A stretch of DNA of 64,000 nt, taken from Candidatus Phytoplasma melaleucae. Its GTDB lineage: Bacteria; Bacillota_I; Bacilli_A; Acholeplasmatales; Acholeplasmataceae. The stretch covers positions 1 through 64,000 of the forward strand of contig NZ_JAOSID010000001.1 in the NCBI RefSeq assembly GCF_030588185.1. The letters are read 5' to 3'. Positions 8,470 to 18,078 of this stretch are shown here, one piece after another. Position numbers and translations under genes: made by a program. The notes under the pieces were generated by a model. That model was given only the letters and a program-made list of their open reading frames with translations, searched no databases and was not told the origin of the DNA. How positions within the stretch are numbered: the first letter of the stretch is position 1; each line of letters starts with the position of its first letter.

Positions 8470-10296
8470 TTATTTCTTATCCTTTAAGTCATTTTGACTT
8501 TGTAGAGAAACAATGTTTTTACATTTAGGGAAAGCACTACAGCCTAAAAAAGAACCGTATTTGCCTTTGCGTTCTACTAAAAAAGCATCACACAAAGAAC
8601 ATCTTTGGTCTGTTAAAATAGGTTTAACTATTTTTATTTGTTTATCTGCTACCATAAAAAGTTTCATAAAATCATGATAAAAATTTCGTAATACAGATAA
8701 TTTATCTAAATGACCGCCAGCAATAGCATCTAATTGAGCCTCCATTTTAGCTGTATATTCAAAATTAACAAAAGAGGCAAAAAAATTATCTAAAATCTTT
8801 TTCGTAACCATTCCCTGTTCTGTACAAATCATTTTTTTATCTTTTATTTGAATATAGTATCTTTTTTTTAGTGTTTCGATAATACTAGAATAAGTAGAAG
8901 GTCTACCTATTTTTAAATTTTCTAGAGTTTTTACTAAAGAAGCTTCGTTAAAATATGCGGGAGGAGTAGTAAATTTTTTGTATGAAATAACACTTTGCGG
9001 CGAATAATCTTGATGTATTTTTAAAGCAGGCAACAAAATTTCTTTAAATGGGTCATATTCTAATAGTTTGTAGTAACCATCAAAAACTACTCGGTAGCCT
9101 TCTGTAGTAAACAAATATTTTTCTACCTGAAAAATGAGTTTGGTTTTATGAATAAATGCTGGCGACATTAGACTAGCTAAAGTTCTTTGGTAAATCATAT
9201 TATACAAAGACATTTCATATTTATTTAAATAGGCAGTTAAACTTTGTGGAGTGTTTTGACAATCAGTAACTCTTATAGCTTCATGTGCGTTTTGTATTTG
9301 TTGTTGTCTATGCGGCTTGTAATCCTGTAAATATTTTTTGCCATATCTATGTTGAATCCATTGTTGAGCTTGAGTGACAAAAGTTGTAGACATTCTAAAA
9401 GAATCAGTTCTCATATAAGTAATTAAGCCAGTTATTTTTCCATTTATTGCTACCCCTTCATAAAGTTTTTGAGCTGCGATCATGGTCTGTTTAGCACTCA
9501 TAGAAATATTTTTAAAAGCTTCTTGTTGTAAAGTGGCAGTAATAAAAGGTCGAGGAGGGGTTTTAGTTATTTGAGTTTGTTTTACTTCTTTTAGCCAAAA
9601 ACTTTTATTCTTGATTTCGTTAATAATTTTTTTAGATTCAATTTCCTTCATTTTATAATTTGTAGGTTTAACTACTAAATTAGCTTGAAATTGTTGAAAT
9701 ATAGCTTTAATTAAATGATACTCTTCGGTAACGAAATTTTTACGTTCTTCTTCTCTCTCAGCAATTAATTTTAGAGCTACAGATTGAACTCTACCAGCTG
9801 ATTTAGATTTTATTCTTTGCACTAAATGAGATAATTTAAAACCAATAATTTTATCTAATATCATACGAGTTTCTTGAGAGTGCACTAAAAATTCATTTAT
9901 AGTAACAGGGTTTTGAAAAGCTTGTAAAACTACATCTCTGGTCACTTCAGTAAAAAAAATTCTATTTCTATCTGTTTTTTTTAAGTTTAATATTTGGGCT
10001 AAATGCCAAGCTATTGCTTCTCCTTCTCTATCTGGGTCAGTAGCTAAAAAAACGTTTTTTCCACGAGTTTTTCTTATTAAATCTTCAACTATTTTTTTTT
10101 GCCGAGGAATAATACAATAATCAGGTGCAAAATCTTTGTGAATATTAATTCCTAAACGATCTTCGCCTTGTAAAGATAAATTTCTAATATGACCTTTCGA
10201 AAATAAAACTGATACTTGGTTATTAAAATAATGACTAATTGTTTTGGCTTTAGAAGGAGATTCCACAATAATAACTTGCAATTTCATTGCTAACAC
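8470..10296 (-). CDS. topA: DNA topoisomerase I
   Basis: 608 residues. TOPRIM domain at the N-terminus (IIVESPSKAKTI, then ATDPDREGEA with D87 and D89), active-site tyrosine Y294 in GLITYMRTDSF, and the type IA core, ending in a single C4 zinc-binding module (CSLCDAFLVERKGKYGSFLGC and following). Bacillus enzymes are longer, with more zinc modules, so the C-terminus is reduced. It relaxes negative supercoils. The annotated start is GTG at 10296; the ATG three codons later (10287) also fits, with AAAGGA upstream of both. Confidence 0.96.
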   Translation of the reverse strand: MLAMKLQVIIVESPSKAKTISHYFNNQVSVLFSKGHIRNLSLQGEDRLGINIHKDFAPDYCIIPRQKKIVEDLIRKTRGKNVFLATDPDREGEAIAWHLAQILNLKKTDRNRIFFTEVTRDVVLQAFQNPVTINEFLVHSQETRMILDKIIGFKLSHLVQRIKSKSAGRVQSVALKLIAEREEERKNFVTEEYHLIKAIFQQFQANLVVKPTNYKMKEIESKKIINEIKNKSFWLKEVKQTQITKTPPRPFITATLQQEAFKNISMSAKQTMIAAQKLYEGVAINGKITGLITYMRTDSFRMSTTFVTQAQQWIQHRYGKKYLQDYKPHRQQQIQNAHEAIRVTDCQNTPQSLTAYLNKYEMSLYNMIYQRTLASLMSPAFIHKTKLIFQVEKYLFTTEGYRVVFDGYYKLLEYDPFKEILLPALKIHQDYSPQSVISYKKFTTPPAYFNEASLVKTLENLKIGRPSTYSSIIETLKKRYYIQIKDKKMICTEQGMVTKKILDNFFASFVNFEYTAKMEAQLDAIAGGHLDKLSVLRNFYHDFMKLFMVADKQIKIVKPILTDQRCSLCDAFLVERKGKYGSFLGCSAFPKCKNIVSLQSQNDLKDKK

Positions 10297-10366
10297 GTTA
10301 TCCTTTCTGAAAAAAAGATCTGATTATTTGTATGTTTTATTAAATATTAATTCAATGATAACATCA

Positions 10367-11230
10367 TCATAAAGATAAATCCAAATCAAAATTAACTTTA
10401 TCTATTTCTTTGTTAGATATTTTATGTAAAATCATATCTAAAACTTTATTTTCATCTGGAACATTATTTTTAGATAGATATCTATTCTTCTTCTTTATAA
10501 CATTTAACAAATTATCGCCTTGCAAATCTTCATCTGTCAATTGAAAACATTTTTTTAAATTTTGATAATAATGTTTTTTTAAATATGTCAAACTATAATT
10601 AATTATAGGTTCTTTTAAGAATAAAGTAGATTTAATGCAACCGCAAATAGCTAAAGCATAGCTCATTTCGGGAGTATTTAACTTATAATTTAATACACCA
10701 GGAGTATCTAATAACCTTATTTTATTATTTAAATTTATCCATTGTAATCTTTTAGTTATTCCTGGTATATTAGCTGTTTTAACAACTTTTCTACGTGACA
10801 GACAATTGATCAAAGTAGATTTACCAACATTAGGAACTCCGACAATCATCAATTTTAACGTTAATTTATTAAAATTGGGATTTTTTAGTTTCAATATTTG
10901 CCTAATATAAGGATAAATTTTATCGATATTATTTTTATGTTTAGCATCTATCGGCAAAGTAGGTATTTGTTTTTGCCGCATAAAATTCGTAAAAATACAA
11001 ATTTTTTTCATATCTGCTAAAGAAACTTTATTTAATAAAAGTAAAACAGATTTGTTATTTAATACTTTTAAGAGTTCAAAATTCATACTTGAAAAAGGAA
11101 TACGAGCGTCTAAAACAATTAATATTAAATCAACTAATTTTAAATTATTTTGAATTTGTTTTAAAGTTTCTTTCATATGATCTGGAAACCATTTAATACA
11201 ATCCATCATTAAATAACCATCATTTATCAT
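10367..11230 (-). CDS. rbgA: Ribosome biogenesis GTPase RbgA/YlqF
   Basis: 287 residues with circularly permuted GTPase motifs: the G4-like LLLNKVSLAD near residue 65 comes before G1 GVPNVGKST and G3 DTPGV. WFPDHM near the N-terminus matches the WFPGHM signature of the family. It acts in late assembly of the 50S subunit. Three candidate ATGs (11230, 11209, 11206) precede that signature and none has a clear Shine-Dalgarno sequence; family alignment favours 11206. It sits 8 bp after the membrane-protein gene at 11239-12024. Confidence 0.93.
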   Translation of the reverse strand: MINDGYLMMDCIKWFPDHMKETLKQIQNNLKLVDLILIVLDARIPFSSMNFELLKVLNNKSVLLLLNKVSLADMKKICIFTNFMRQKQIPTLPIDAKHKNNIDKIYPYIRQILKLKNPNFNKLTLKLMIVGVPNVGKSTLINCLSRRKVVKTANIPGITKRLQWINLNNKIRLLDTPGVLNYKLNTPEMSYALAICGCIKSTLFLKEPIINYSLTYLKKHYYQNLKKCFQLTDEDLQGDNLLNVIKKKNRYLSKNNVPDENKVLDMILHKISNKEIDKVNFDLDLSL

Positions 11231-11238
11231 TTATTTTG

Positions 11239-12024
11239 TTAATTATTATCTTTATTATCTTTATTATCTTTATTATCTTTATTATCTATATTATTTTGTT
11301 TATTTATTGCTTCGCGTAATTCATTTAAATAAGATTCTAAATTTTGATCCGATGTAAATATCTTTTTACTATAAATTTGATAAACTTCTTCTCCTAAAAT
11401 CAAAAGAATAGCTATTCCTATTTTTTCAAATAACATATTATAAATATGATGAAAAAAAATTTTTTTTATCCAATGAAAAGGATTAATCAAATTTAAAGAA
11501 CCACTAACCACATTAAATAATTTATTAGTTTTTTTCATTTTTTGAATATATTTTTTATCTATTAATTTTTGTTTTAATGTAAAAATCTGTCTTAAAGACA
11601 TTTTTTTAAAAATACATAAAACTTTATTTTTAAATAATCCATCAATTCTTTTATGAAGATATTCTACCAATGATAAAGTTTCGCCAAGGGTTAATTCTAA
11701 ATGAGGGAACGGTGAACTACTATGATAATTAGAAGCAATATTCAAAGTTAATCGGCATGCTTCGTCAAATAATACTAATATATAATCATCTTTTTTGTGA
11801 TGAATTTGATTTAGAAAGTTATTTTGATGTTGTTTAATTAATGAATTAATTTTATCATCTATCGAAATATGCTTTTTTTTTAACGCAATTTTAAAACTTT
11901 TATTAAAATTTTTAACAACTAAAAATAAATAACCTAGTAAACATAAAACAACACCAGAAAAACAACCTGCTGCAAAAACACCAAAAATTTTAAATTGATT
12001 CCATAAATAATTAATCATCAACAT
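11239..12024 (-). CDS. Uncharacterised membrane protein with NKD repeats
   Basis: 261 residues, not recognised. It has a strong N-terminal transmembrane segment (about residues 12-37), a basic mostly helical middle, a second hydrophobic stretch near residues 190-215 (MLFEKIGIAILLILG), and a C-terminal tail of Asp-Asn-Lys triplets encoded by a 9-bp tandem repeat. AAAAAGGA precedes the ATG. It lies between the tilS and rbgA genes on the same strand. The N-terminal anchor and large cytoplasmic part suggest a membrane-associated scaffold, but this is only a guess. Confidence 0.6.
   Translation of the reverse strand: MLMINYLWNQFKIFGVFAAGCFSGVVLCLLGYLFLVVKNFNKSFKIALKKKHISIDDKINSLIKQHQNNFLNQIHHKKDDYILVLFDEACRLTLNIASNYHSSSPFPHLELTLGETLSLVEYLHKRIDGLFKNKVLCIFKKMSLRQIFTLKQKLIDKKYIQKMKKTNKLFNVVSGSLNLINPFHWIKKIFFHHIYNMLFEKIGIAILLILGEEVYQIYSKKIFTSDQNLESYLNELREAINKQNNIDNKDNKDNKDNKDNN
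11245..11286. repeat. 9-bp tandem repeat (about 4.7 copies)
   Basis: The unit ATTATCTTT repeats from 11245 to 11286 inside the 3' end of the membrane-protein gene and encodes Asp-Asn-Lys triplets on the minus strand. Because the unit is a multiple of three, copy-number slippage would change tail length without a frameshift. Confidence 0.9.
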
Positions 12025-12203
12025 AAATTAAATCCTTTTTAAAGGGTTATTTTTATAATTATTTGATAATAAAACTCTCTTGTAGTCTTGCTCACTTTAT
12101 TATAAGCGAAATCTTTTGAACAAACTAGATCTATCATATAAGTTTTATATTGTAAGTTCTCAAAAAAAATTATAAAAATATTTATAATGTATTTAGTTAA
12201 GCA

Positions 12204-13466
12204 TCAAACATTTTGCAGTCCGAGAAAAAGAATATTTCGATCTCCCAAAGTTTTATTAATATATAAATGAGGGATCCATATAATTTGATTGTTTTGGTCT
12301 GTTACAAGCCATAATTGGTTTCTTTTAAATAAGGCAATTTTTTTATCAATGAAAAATTTTTTTAGTTTTTTTTTGCCGAAAGCAAAATATAATATATCTC
12401 CTGGTTGTCTTTTTCTTATTTTTAAAGGAAATGAAATTTTGGCATCATCAAAATATATTCTTATTTGTGTAAAATTAAAATATTTGTTTTCGCTAACACT
12501 CCAATATAATGCGGGTTCAGAAGATGATTCTACTTGCGTCTGTAAAGGCGATAGTGGTTTTATTTGAAAAAACAATTGATTATATATTTTGACTAAATTC
12601 CACTGTTTATTAAGCTTCCATATAATATTTGGTTTGTTATGATTATGAATACCTTTAATAATATTAGTTATTATAATAAAATTTTTACTAATTTGGTTTT
12701 GTTCTAGTAAATAAAGAATGACATCTTTTTGAACTGCAATATGTAATTGTACGAACATTTTTATATCTAAAATATTTGGATTTATTTGTTGCGATAAGAA
12801 TAAATAAGTTTGTTGCCTTAGGAAAGCGCTTATTTCTGATATTTGTAAATGAAATTTTTTGATATTTTTTAAAAAATTGTTTTCTTGTTTAAAAAAAGGA
12901 ATGATATAATTCCTTATTTTATTACGGGTATATCGATCTGATTGATTAGTGGAATCTTCTAAAAAAGGAATTTGATTTTTATTAGCATAAGCTCTAATCT
13001 GTGTTTTATTAGTATATAAAAAAGGTTTCATAAAAAGAAAATCTTTTATACAATAAATATCTTGCATACCGCTATATCCTGATAAAGAACTGCCTCTTAA
13101 AACCTTTAAAAAAATAGTCTCAGCTAAATCATCTAAATGATGAGCTGTTAATATATAATTAGTTTTGTATTTTGTAGCTATTTCTTTTAATTTAATTTTA
13201 CGTAATAAACTAGCTTCGCTTTGAAAATTTTTAGTAGAAATATTTAATTCAACATAATGGAAAGGGATTTTTTTATTTGCGCAATATTCTTGGATCAAAA
13301 TTTTATCTTGAATAGATTCTTGCCGTTTTAAGTGATTAAAATGTACTACAATTAAGAAAAATTTCCGATGATATAAATAATCTAATAAAACCATTGAATC
13401 AACGCCGCCGCTTACAGAAATAATATATTTGTGTTTCGGATTTAATTTAACTAATAAATTTATCAT
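12204..13466 (-). CDS. tilS: tRNA(Ile)-lysidine synthetase
   Basis: 420 residues. N-type ATP pyrophosphatase with PP-loop VSGGVDS at residues 18-24, a middle helical region and the C-terminal TilS domain (KIRKRQPGD, then GKKKLKKFFIDKK). It converts the wobble cytidine of the AUA-reading tRNA(Ile) to lysidine, essential for decoding the AUA codons that abound in this AT-rich genome. It starts 2 bp after the aspS stop, third in the hisS-aspS-tilS operon. Confidence 0.94.
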   Translation of the reverse strand: MINLLVKLNPKHKYIISVSGGVDSMVLLDYLYHRKFFLIVVHFNHLKRQESIQDKILIQEYCANKKIPFHYVELNISTKNFQSEASLLRKIKLKEIATKYKTNYILTAHHLDDLAETIFLKVLRGSSLSGYSGMQDIYCIKDFLFMKPFLYTNKTQIRAYANKNQIPFLEDSTNQSDRYTRNKIRNYIIPFFKQENNFLKNIKKFHLQISEISAFLRQQTYLFLSQQINPNILDIKMFVQLHIAVQKDVILYLLEQNQISKNFIIITNIIKGIHNHNKPNIIWKLNKQWNLVKIYNQLFFQIKPLSPLQTQVESSSEPALYWSVSENKYFNFTQIRIYFDDAKISFPLKIRKRQPGDILYFAFGKKKLKKFFIDKKIALFKRNQLWLVTDQNNQIIWIPHLYINKTLGDRNILFLGLQNV

Positions 13467-13468
13467 TA

Positions 13469-15229
13469 TTAATCGTTCTTTTTGCTTTTTTTGATCGGTT
13501 TTAGTTTTAGAATATCCAGTTGTGATTTATCCACGGTGCTTGGTATTGCTAACATTAAGTCTTGAGCACTTTGAGTTTTTGGAAAAGCAATAACATCTTT
13601 AATGTCATGAGTTTTAGTTAAAAGCATAGTTATACGATCTAATCCTAAAGCAATACCACCATGCGGTGGTGTCCCATATTTTAAGGCTTCTAATAAAAAA
13701 CCAAACTGTTTTTGCATTTCATCTGAGGAAAAACCTAATCTTTCAAACATCAATTTTTGGGTATAGTATGTATGATTTCTTAATGAACCTCCTCCAATTT
13801 CATAACCATTCCAAACCAAATCATAAGCATTTGCTTTAGCTTGTTGAGGATTAGCAAGAAACATATCTATGTTACAAGGGGCCGTAAAAGGGTTATGCAC
13901 AGCATAATATCTTTTTTCGTCAGCTTTAAATTCCAATAAGGGGAAATCAATTATCCATAACAAAGACTCTTGCTTAAAATCAATTAAATTTAAGTCATAA
14001 CCTAATCTTGTCCTTAAAAAACCTAAACTTTTCAAACAATTATTTTGTAAGCCTTCCTGTTTTAGATTATCTATAATAAAAAAGCAACACTCTCCTTCTG
14101 CCAAAAAAGAGACTTTTTTTATGTAAGAGCTAAACTTACCTTTTAAAACATAATTTTGTTTGCGTAAAAAATGTAAGTCTAATTTACATTGTGTTTTAAT
14201 TAGATGTTGATATTTTGATATTTGGCTAGATGTAAGTTCATAAGAAGTATCTAGAGTATTAATCTTAATCCCTTGAATAACTACAAAATTACTATTATTC
14301 CCTAAATATTGGGTATGAAAATTACATGTTAAATCTTCAATGAACAAGCCAAATCTTAAATCTGGTTTATCTGAACCATATTTTTTCATAGCTTTTTCAT
14401 AAGTTATTGTGAGAAAAGGTGATTTAATTTTTGTTTTTAAAAATTGTTTGAATAAATTAATCATAATTTCTTCGGTTAAACTCATAATTTCTTTTTGAGA
14501 AAAAAAAGATGTTTCAATATCAATTTGAGTAAATTCTGGTTGTCTATTAGATCTTAGATCTTCATCTCTAAAACAACGAGCTATTTGGAAGTACCTTTCG
14601 AATCCGGCCACCATGTATAATTGTTTAAAAATTTGAGGGGATTGAGGTAAAGCATAGAAACGATTAGGATAAATGCGCGATGGCACTAAATAATCTCGAG
14701 CGCCTTCTGGAGTAGATTTAGCTAGTAAAGGAGTTTCTAATTCAAAAAAATTATTTTGTAAAAGGGTATTTCTAATATTTTGAGTAATATGATGTCTTTG
14801 AATTAGATAATTCTTCTGGTTTTCTCTTCGTAAATCTAAATAACGATACTTTAACTTATGTTCTTCTGTGCTTTCGTTTTTTCCTTCAATTGCAATATTC
14901 AAAGGTAATGGTTGTGCTTCGGCTAAAACATTCCATTCTTCTATGGCAATTTCAATGTCCCCGGTTTTTAAACTGCTGTTTTTACTAATTCTTTCAATAA
15001 CTAACCCCTTAACATCAACAACAGTTTCTATGGTAACTGAAGCGATTTGTTTGTACTGTTTATGACGATGATCTACTATTAATTGCACTACTCCTGAAAC
15101 ATCTCTTAAAATTAAAAAAATTTTATTACCTAAATTTCTTTTCCTAGCTATCCATCCTTTTAAATAAACTTGTTCTCCTTTTTGTAAAATAGTAATATCG
15201 TTATTAGAATAACTGTATTTAATTTTCAT
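13469..15229 (-). CDS. aspS: Aspartyl-tRNA synthetase
   Basis: 586 residues, the bacterial type: an OB-fold anticodon-binding domain, class II catalytic core with motif 2 FRDEDLRSNRQPEFTQIDIE, an inserted GAD domain in the middle, and motif 3 GLDRITMLL. It charges tRNA(Asp). The start overlaps the hisS stop by 4 bases (ATGA), indicating translational coupling. Confidence 0.97.
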   Translation of the reverse strand: MKIKYSYSNNDITILQKGEQVYLKGWIARKRNLGNKIFLILRDVSGVVQLIVDHRHKQYKQIASVTIETVVDVKGLVIERISKNSSLKTGDIEIAIEEWNVLAEAQPLPLNIAIEGKNESTEEHKLKYRYLDLRRENQKNYLIQRHHITQNIRNTLLQNNFFELETPLLAKSTPEGARDYLVPSRIYPNRFYALPQSPQIFKQLYMVAGFERYFQIARCFRDEDLRSNRQPEFTQIDIETSFFSQKEIMSLTEEIMINLFKQFLKTKIKSPFLTITYEKAMKKYGSDKPDLRFGLFIEDLTCNFHTQYLGNNSNFVVIQGIKINTLDTSYELTSSQISKYQHLIKTQCKLDLHFLRKQNYVLKGKFSSYIKKVSFLAEGECCFFIIDNLKQEGLQNNCLKSLGFLRTRLGYDLNLIDFKQESLLWIIDFPLLEFKADEKRYYAVHNPFTAPCNIDMFLANPQQAKANAYDLVWNGYEIGGGSLRNHTYYTQKLMFERLGFSSDEMQKQFGFLLEALKYGTPPHGGIALGLDRITMLLTKTHDIKDVIAFPKTQSAQDLMLAIPSTVDKSQLDILKLKPIKKSKKND

Positions 15230-16497
15230 TTACACAATTCCTTTTTGAAAAAATCAACAACTTTTTCAGTCTCTAAAATATAAACATCTCTACTAGAAAC
15301 CTTTTTAACTGTTATTTTGTTATTTTGAATTTCTTTTTGGCCTATAAAAATAAGATACTTAGGATTTGTTTTTAAAGCTTTTTTAAGGTAGTTAGCAAAA
15401 TTACTTAATTTATAATTCATTTCTATTTTAATATCATTTTGTCTTAATTTCTTCATTAACCAGAAAGATTGCAACAATAATGCCTCATCTAAAACTAACA
15501 TATAAACATCTAGATTGTTTACAACAATATGATCCAAAAGATTATTATCTTGAAGGGCAATTATTAAACGTTCCATTCCTAAGGCAAATCCCATACAATT
15601 TGTTGCAGAACCACCAAAAAGTTTTGTTAATTCGTTGTAATTACCGCCTCCTCCTAAAACTAGTTCATTTTGATTTTTTTTTAATGTGGTAGTTATCTCA
15701 AATACTGTATCAGTATAATAATCTAAACCTCTTACTAAAAATGGATCAATTTCCAAATTAACTTGAGCTTGTTGTAAAATAGATAATATTTGGTTAAACT
15801 TCTTTTTTGATGCAGGGGTTAAATGATCTAAAATAACAGGTGCTTTTTGTAGAAATTGTCTATGACGACATATTTTACAATCAAAAATTCTTAATAAATT
15901 ACACTGCATTCTTTTTATACATAAAACACACAAGTCTTTTTGATATTGTTGGACATAATTTTTAAAGATAACTAAAAAAGATTGACGAGTGGCTAAATCA
16001 CCTAATGTATTAATCTTGATTTTAGCTTTTTTTAACCCTAATGTTGATAAAATATCATAGGATAAAATAATAATTTCTGCCTCTGATAAGTAATTCGTAA
16101 TTCCTATAATCTCCGCTCCCAATTGATGGAATTGTCGATATCTTCCGTATTGTGGTCTTTCATAACGAAAAAATGGGCCATAATAATAAAATTTATAAAA
16201 ATGAGGAATTTTAAAAAGATTATTTTCTATATAACTTCTAATAACAGCTGCTGTGCCTTCTGGCCTTAAAACAATTATTCTTTCTTTTTTATCTTTAAAT
16301 TGATAAGTTTCTTTTAAAACAGTTTCAACATAAGGAGTAGCTCGGTAAAAAACTTCGTTATATTCTATAATAGGAGTTCGTATTTCTTGAAAATTATATC
16401 GATCTAGAATAGTTTTTATTTTAGTTTCTATATATTGCCACTTATTTACCTCATCGAAAATAAAATCATGAGTACCTTTGATCTTTTTCACTATCAT
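15226..16497 (-). CDS. hisS: Histidyl-tRNA synthetase
   Basis: 423 residues. Class II core with RPEGTAAVIRSYIEN (motif 2), FRYERPQYGRYRQFHQ, the histidine-specific VRGLDYYTDTVFE segment and motif 3 GFALGMERLI, then the C-terminal anticodon-binding domain. AAAGGATTTTAACCAAA precedes the ATG. First gene of hisS-aspS-tilS. The upstream gap shows no T-box leader that I could recognise. Confidence 0.97.
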   Translation of the reverse strand: MIVKKIKGTHDFIFDEVNKWQYIETKIKTILDRYNFQEIRTPIIEYNEVFYRATPYVETVLKETYQFKDKKERIIVLRPEGTAAVIRSYIENNLFKIPHFYKFYYYGPFFRYERPQYGRYRQFHQLGAEIIGITNYLSEAEIIILSYDILSTLGLKKAKIKINTLGDLATRQSFLVIFKNYVQQYQKDLCVLCIKRMQCNLLRIFDCKICRHRQFLQKAPVILDHLTPASKKKFNQILSILQQAQVNLEIDPFLVRGLDYYTDTVFEITTTLKKNQNELVLGGGGNYNELTKLFGGSATNCMGFALGMERLIIALQDNNLLDHIVVNNLDVYMLVLDEALLLQSFWLMKKLRQNDIKIEMNYKLSNFANYLKKALKTNPKYLIFIGQKEIQNNKITVKKVSSRDVYILETEKVVDFFKKELCK

Positions 16498-16928
16498 TTT
16501 GGTTAAAATCCTTTATATGTATTTATAAATGGAATCTAAATTTAGCTTGTACGCAAAACAGAAACTTTTGCTTTTTTATCTAATATTTTAAAAACAGACT
16601 AGTTAAACAAATAATGCTTATGATTATTAAACTTAAGATTTTTAAAACAAATAATTTAAATTTTCTATTAGTAACTAAAAAATCCAACAAATCTTATTGA
16701 ATTGTTATGTTAGTATATTTGCTTAATTTCCACTTGTAAAACATTCGTCCTAAATAAAAAAATTAATGCTCATTTCGCTACTTATTGTTTTTGCCTAATA
16801 TATTCTCAAATAATACCTAATTGAAAATATCTAATTGAGATAGAAAATAACATGAATTACAAAGAATTAATATAGAATAATAGTTTATATAAATTTCTTT
16901 AATAGTTAAAATTTTATTCAATAAAATA
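16498..16928. other. Intergenic region without recognised feature
   Basis: 431 bp between hisS and mnmA, both on the minus strand. It is very AT-rich. I find no tRNA-like cloverleaf, no T-box specifier and no convincing ORF. It must hold the hisS promoter, but no pair of -35 and -10 boxes stands out. Confidence 0.5.
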
Positions 16929-18074
16929 CTAAGTATACAAACGCTTTTGGTTTTGATAATAAACTTCTTTAATCATTCCTGCACCTAAACAAAACTCATT
17001 ATAATAAAAAGCACAAACTTGTCCAGGAGTAACTGATTTAATAGTTTTTGGGTAATAAACTTTCAAAACTTTTTTATTGATCCAATCAATTTCTACATCT
17101 TGATCTGGTTGACGATAACGAAATTTAGCTTTCAATTTCATTCTACCACAATTATTGAAATTCTTATAAGATCTCCAAACCACATTAATGACCAAAGCAG
17201 AATCGCTATATAAATAAGGACTATTATGATTTTGGTCCACATAAAGTGTATTAGTTTTTAAATTTTTACCTACTACGAACCAAGGTAATGAATTATTATT
17301 TATATCTCCTAAATTTAAACCTTTTCTCTGCCCAATTGTATAATAAATAACTCCTTGATGTTGTTTTAAAACTTCATCGTTATTGATATTTTTAATAACC
17401 CCTTTTTTAATAGGGAGATAATTTTGTAAAAAAGATGAGAATTTTCTTTCTCCAATAAAACAAATGCCAGTAGAATCTTTTTTGTGAGCAGTAACTAAAG
17501 ATTCTTGAACAGCTATTTTTCTTACTTGGTTTTTAGTTAAATTACCCAGAGGAAAAATAATTTTATTTAGTTGTTTGTGTTGCAACTGAGAAAGAAAATA
17601 GGTTTGGTCTTTAGAAACATCTAAAGCTTTAGTCAAAATATTACGTTTGTTTTTTAAAGTAACTTTAGCATAATGACCCATAGCAATATAATCTGGTTGA
17701 AACTGTTCAGCATATTTAATAAAAGTTAAAAATTTAATATGATTATTACATAAAACATCTGGATTAGGAGTCAAATTTTTGCTTAAAAATTTTAGAAAAG
17801 AAGTAAAGACTTGGGTCCAATACTCATGAGAAAAATCTACTTGATGACATTTTATATTTAATTGTTGAGCGATTTTAAGAGCATCCTGAAAATCCTGTGC
17901 TTGAGGGCAAATATTATTATTAATATAAGGATTACCTTGAATATCATAATTTAAACTACTATCCCAATTACGCATGAAAATACCTTCAACTTCATAATTA
18001 TGTTTTTGTAAAATCAAAGCAGCTACACTACTATCAACGCCCCCCGACAACCCAATAATTACTTTTTTTTTCAT
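16929..18074 (-). CDS. mnmA: tRNA-specific 2-thiouridylase MnmA
   Basis: 381 residues. PP-loop LSGGVDSS near residues 9-16, catalytic cysteines C109 (NPDVLCNN) and C205 (STGICFIGER), and the C-terminal beta-barrel that grips tRNA (TIGQRKGLNLG). It thiolates the wobble uridine of Lys, Glu and Gln tRNAs. It starts 4 bp after the nadE stop, so the two share a transcript. Confidence 0.96.
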   Translation of the reverse strand: MKKKVIIGLSGGVDSSVAALILQKHNYEVEGIFMRNWDSSLNYDIQGNPYINNNICPQAQDFQDALKIAQQLNIKCHQVDFSHEYWTQVFTSFLKFLSKNLTPNPDVLCNNHIKFLTFIKYAEQFQPDYIAMGHYAKVTLKNKRNILTKALDVSKDQTYFLSQLQHKQLNKIIFPLGNLTKNQVRKIAVQESLVTAHKKDSTGICFIGERKFSSFLQNYLPIKKGVIKNINNDEVLKQHQGVIYYTIGQRKGLNLGDINNNSLPWFVVGKNLKTNTLYVDQNHNSPYLYSDSALVINVVWRSYKNFNNCGRMKLKAKFRYRQPDQDVEIDWINKKVLKVYYPKTIKSVTPGQVCAFYYNEFCLGAGMIKEVYYQNQKRLYT

Positions 18075-18078
18075 AGTT

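Noticed and set aside
11245-11286. CRISPR-like array
   Set aside because: Units are 9 bp, directly contiguous without spacers, and inside a coding frame; it is a simple tandem repeat.
16498-16928. T-box leader of the hisS operon
   Set aside because: No T-box consensus bulge or terminator/antiterminator pair was recognisable.
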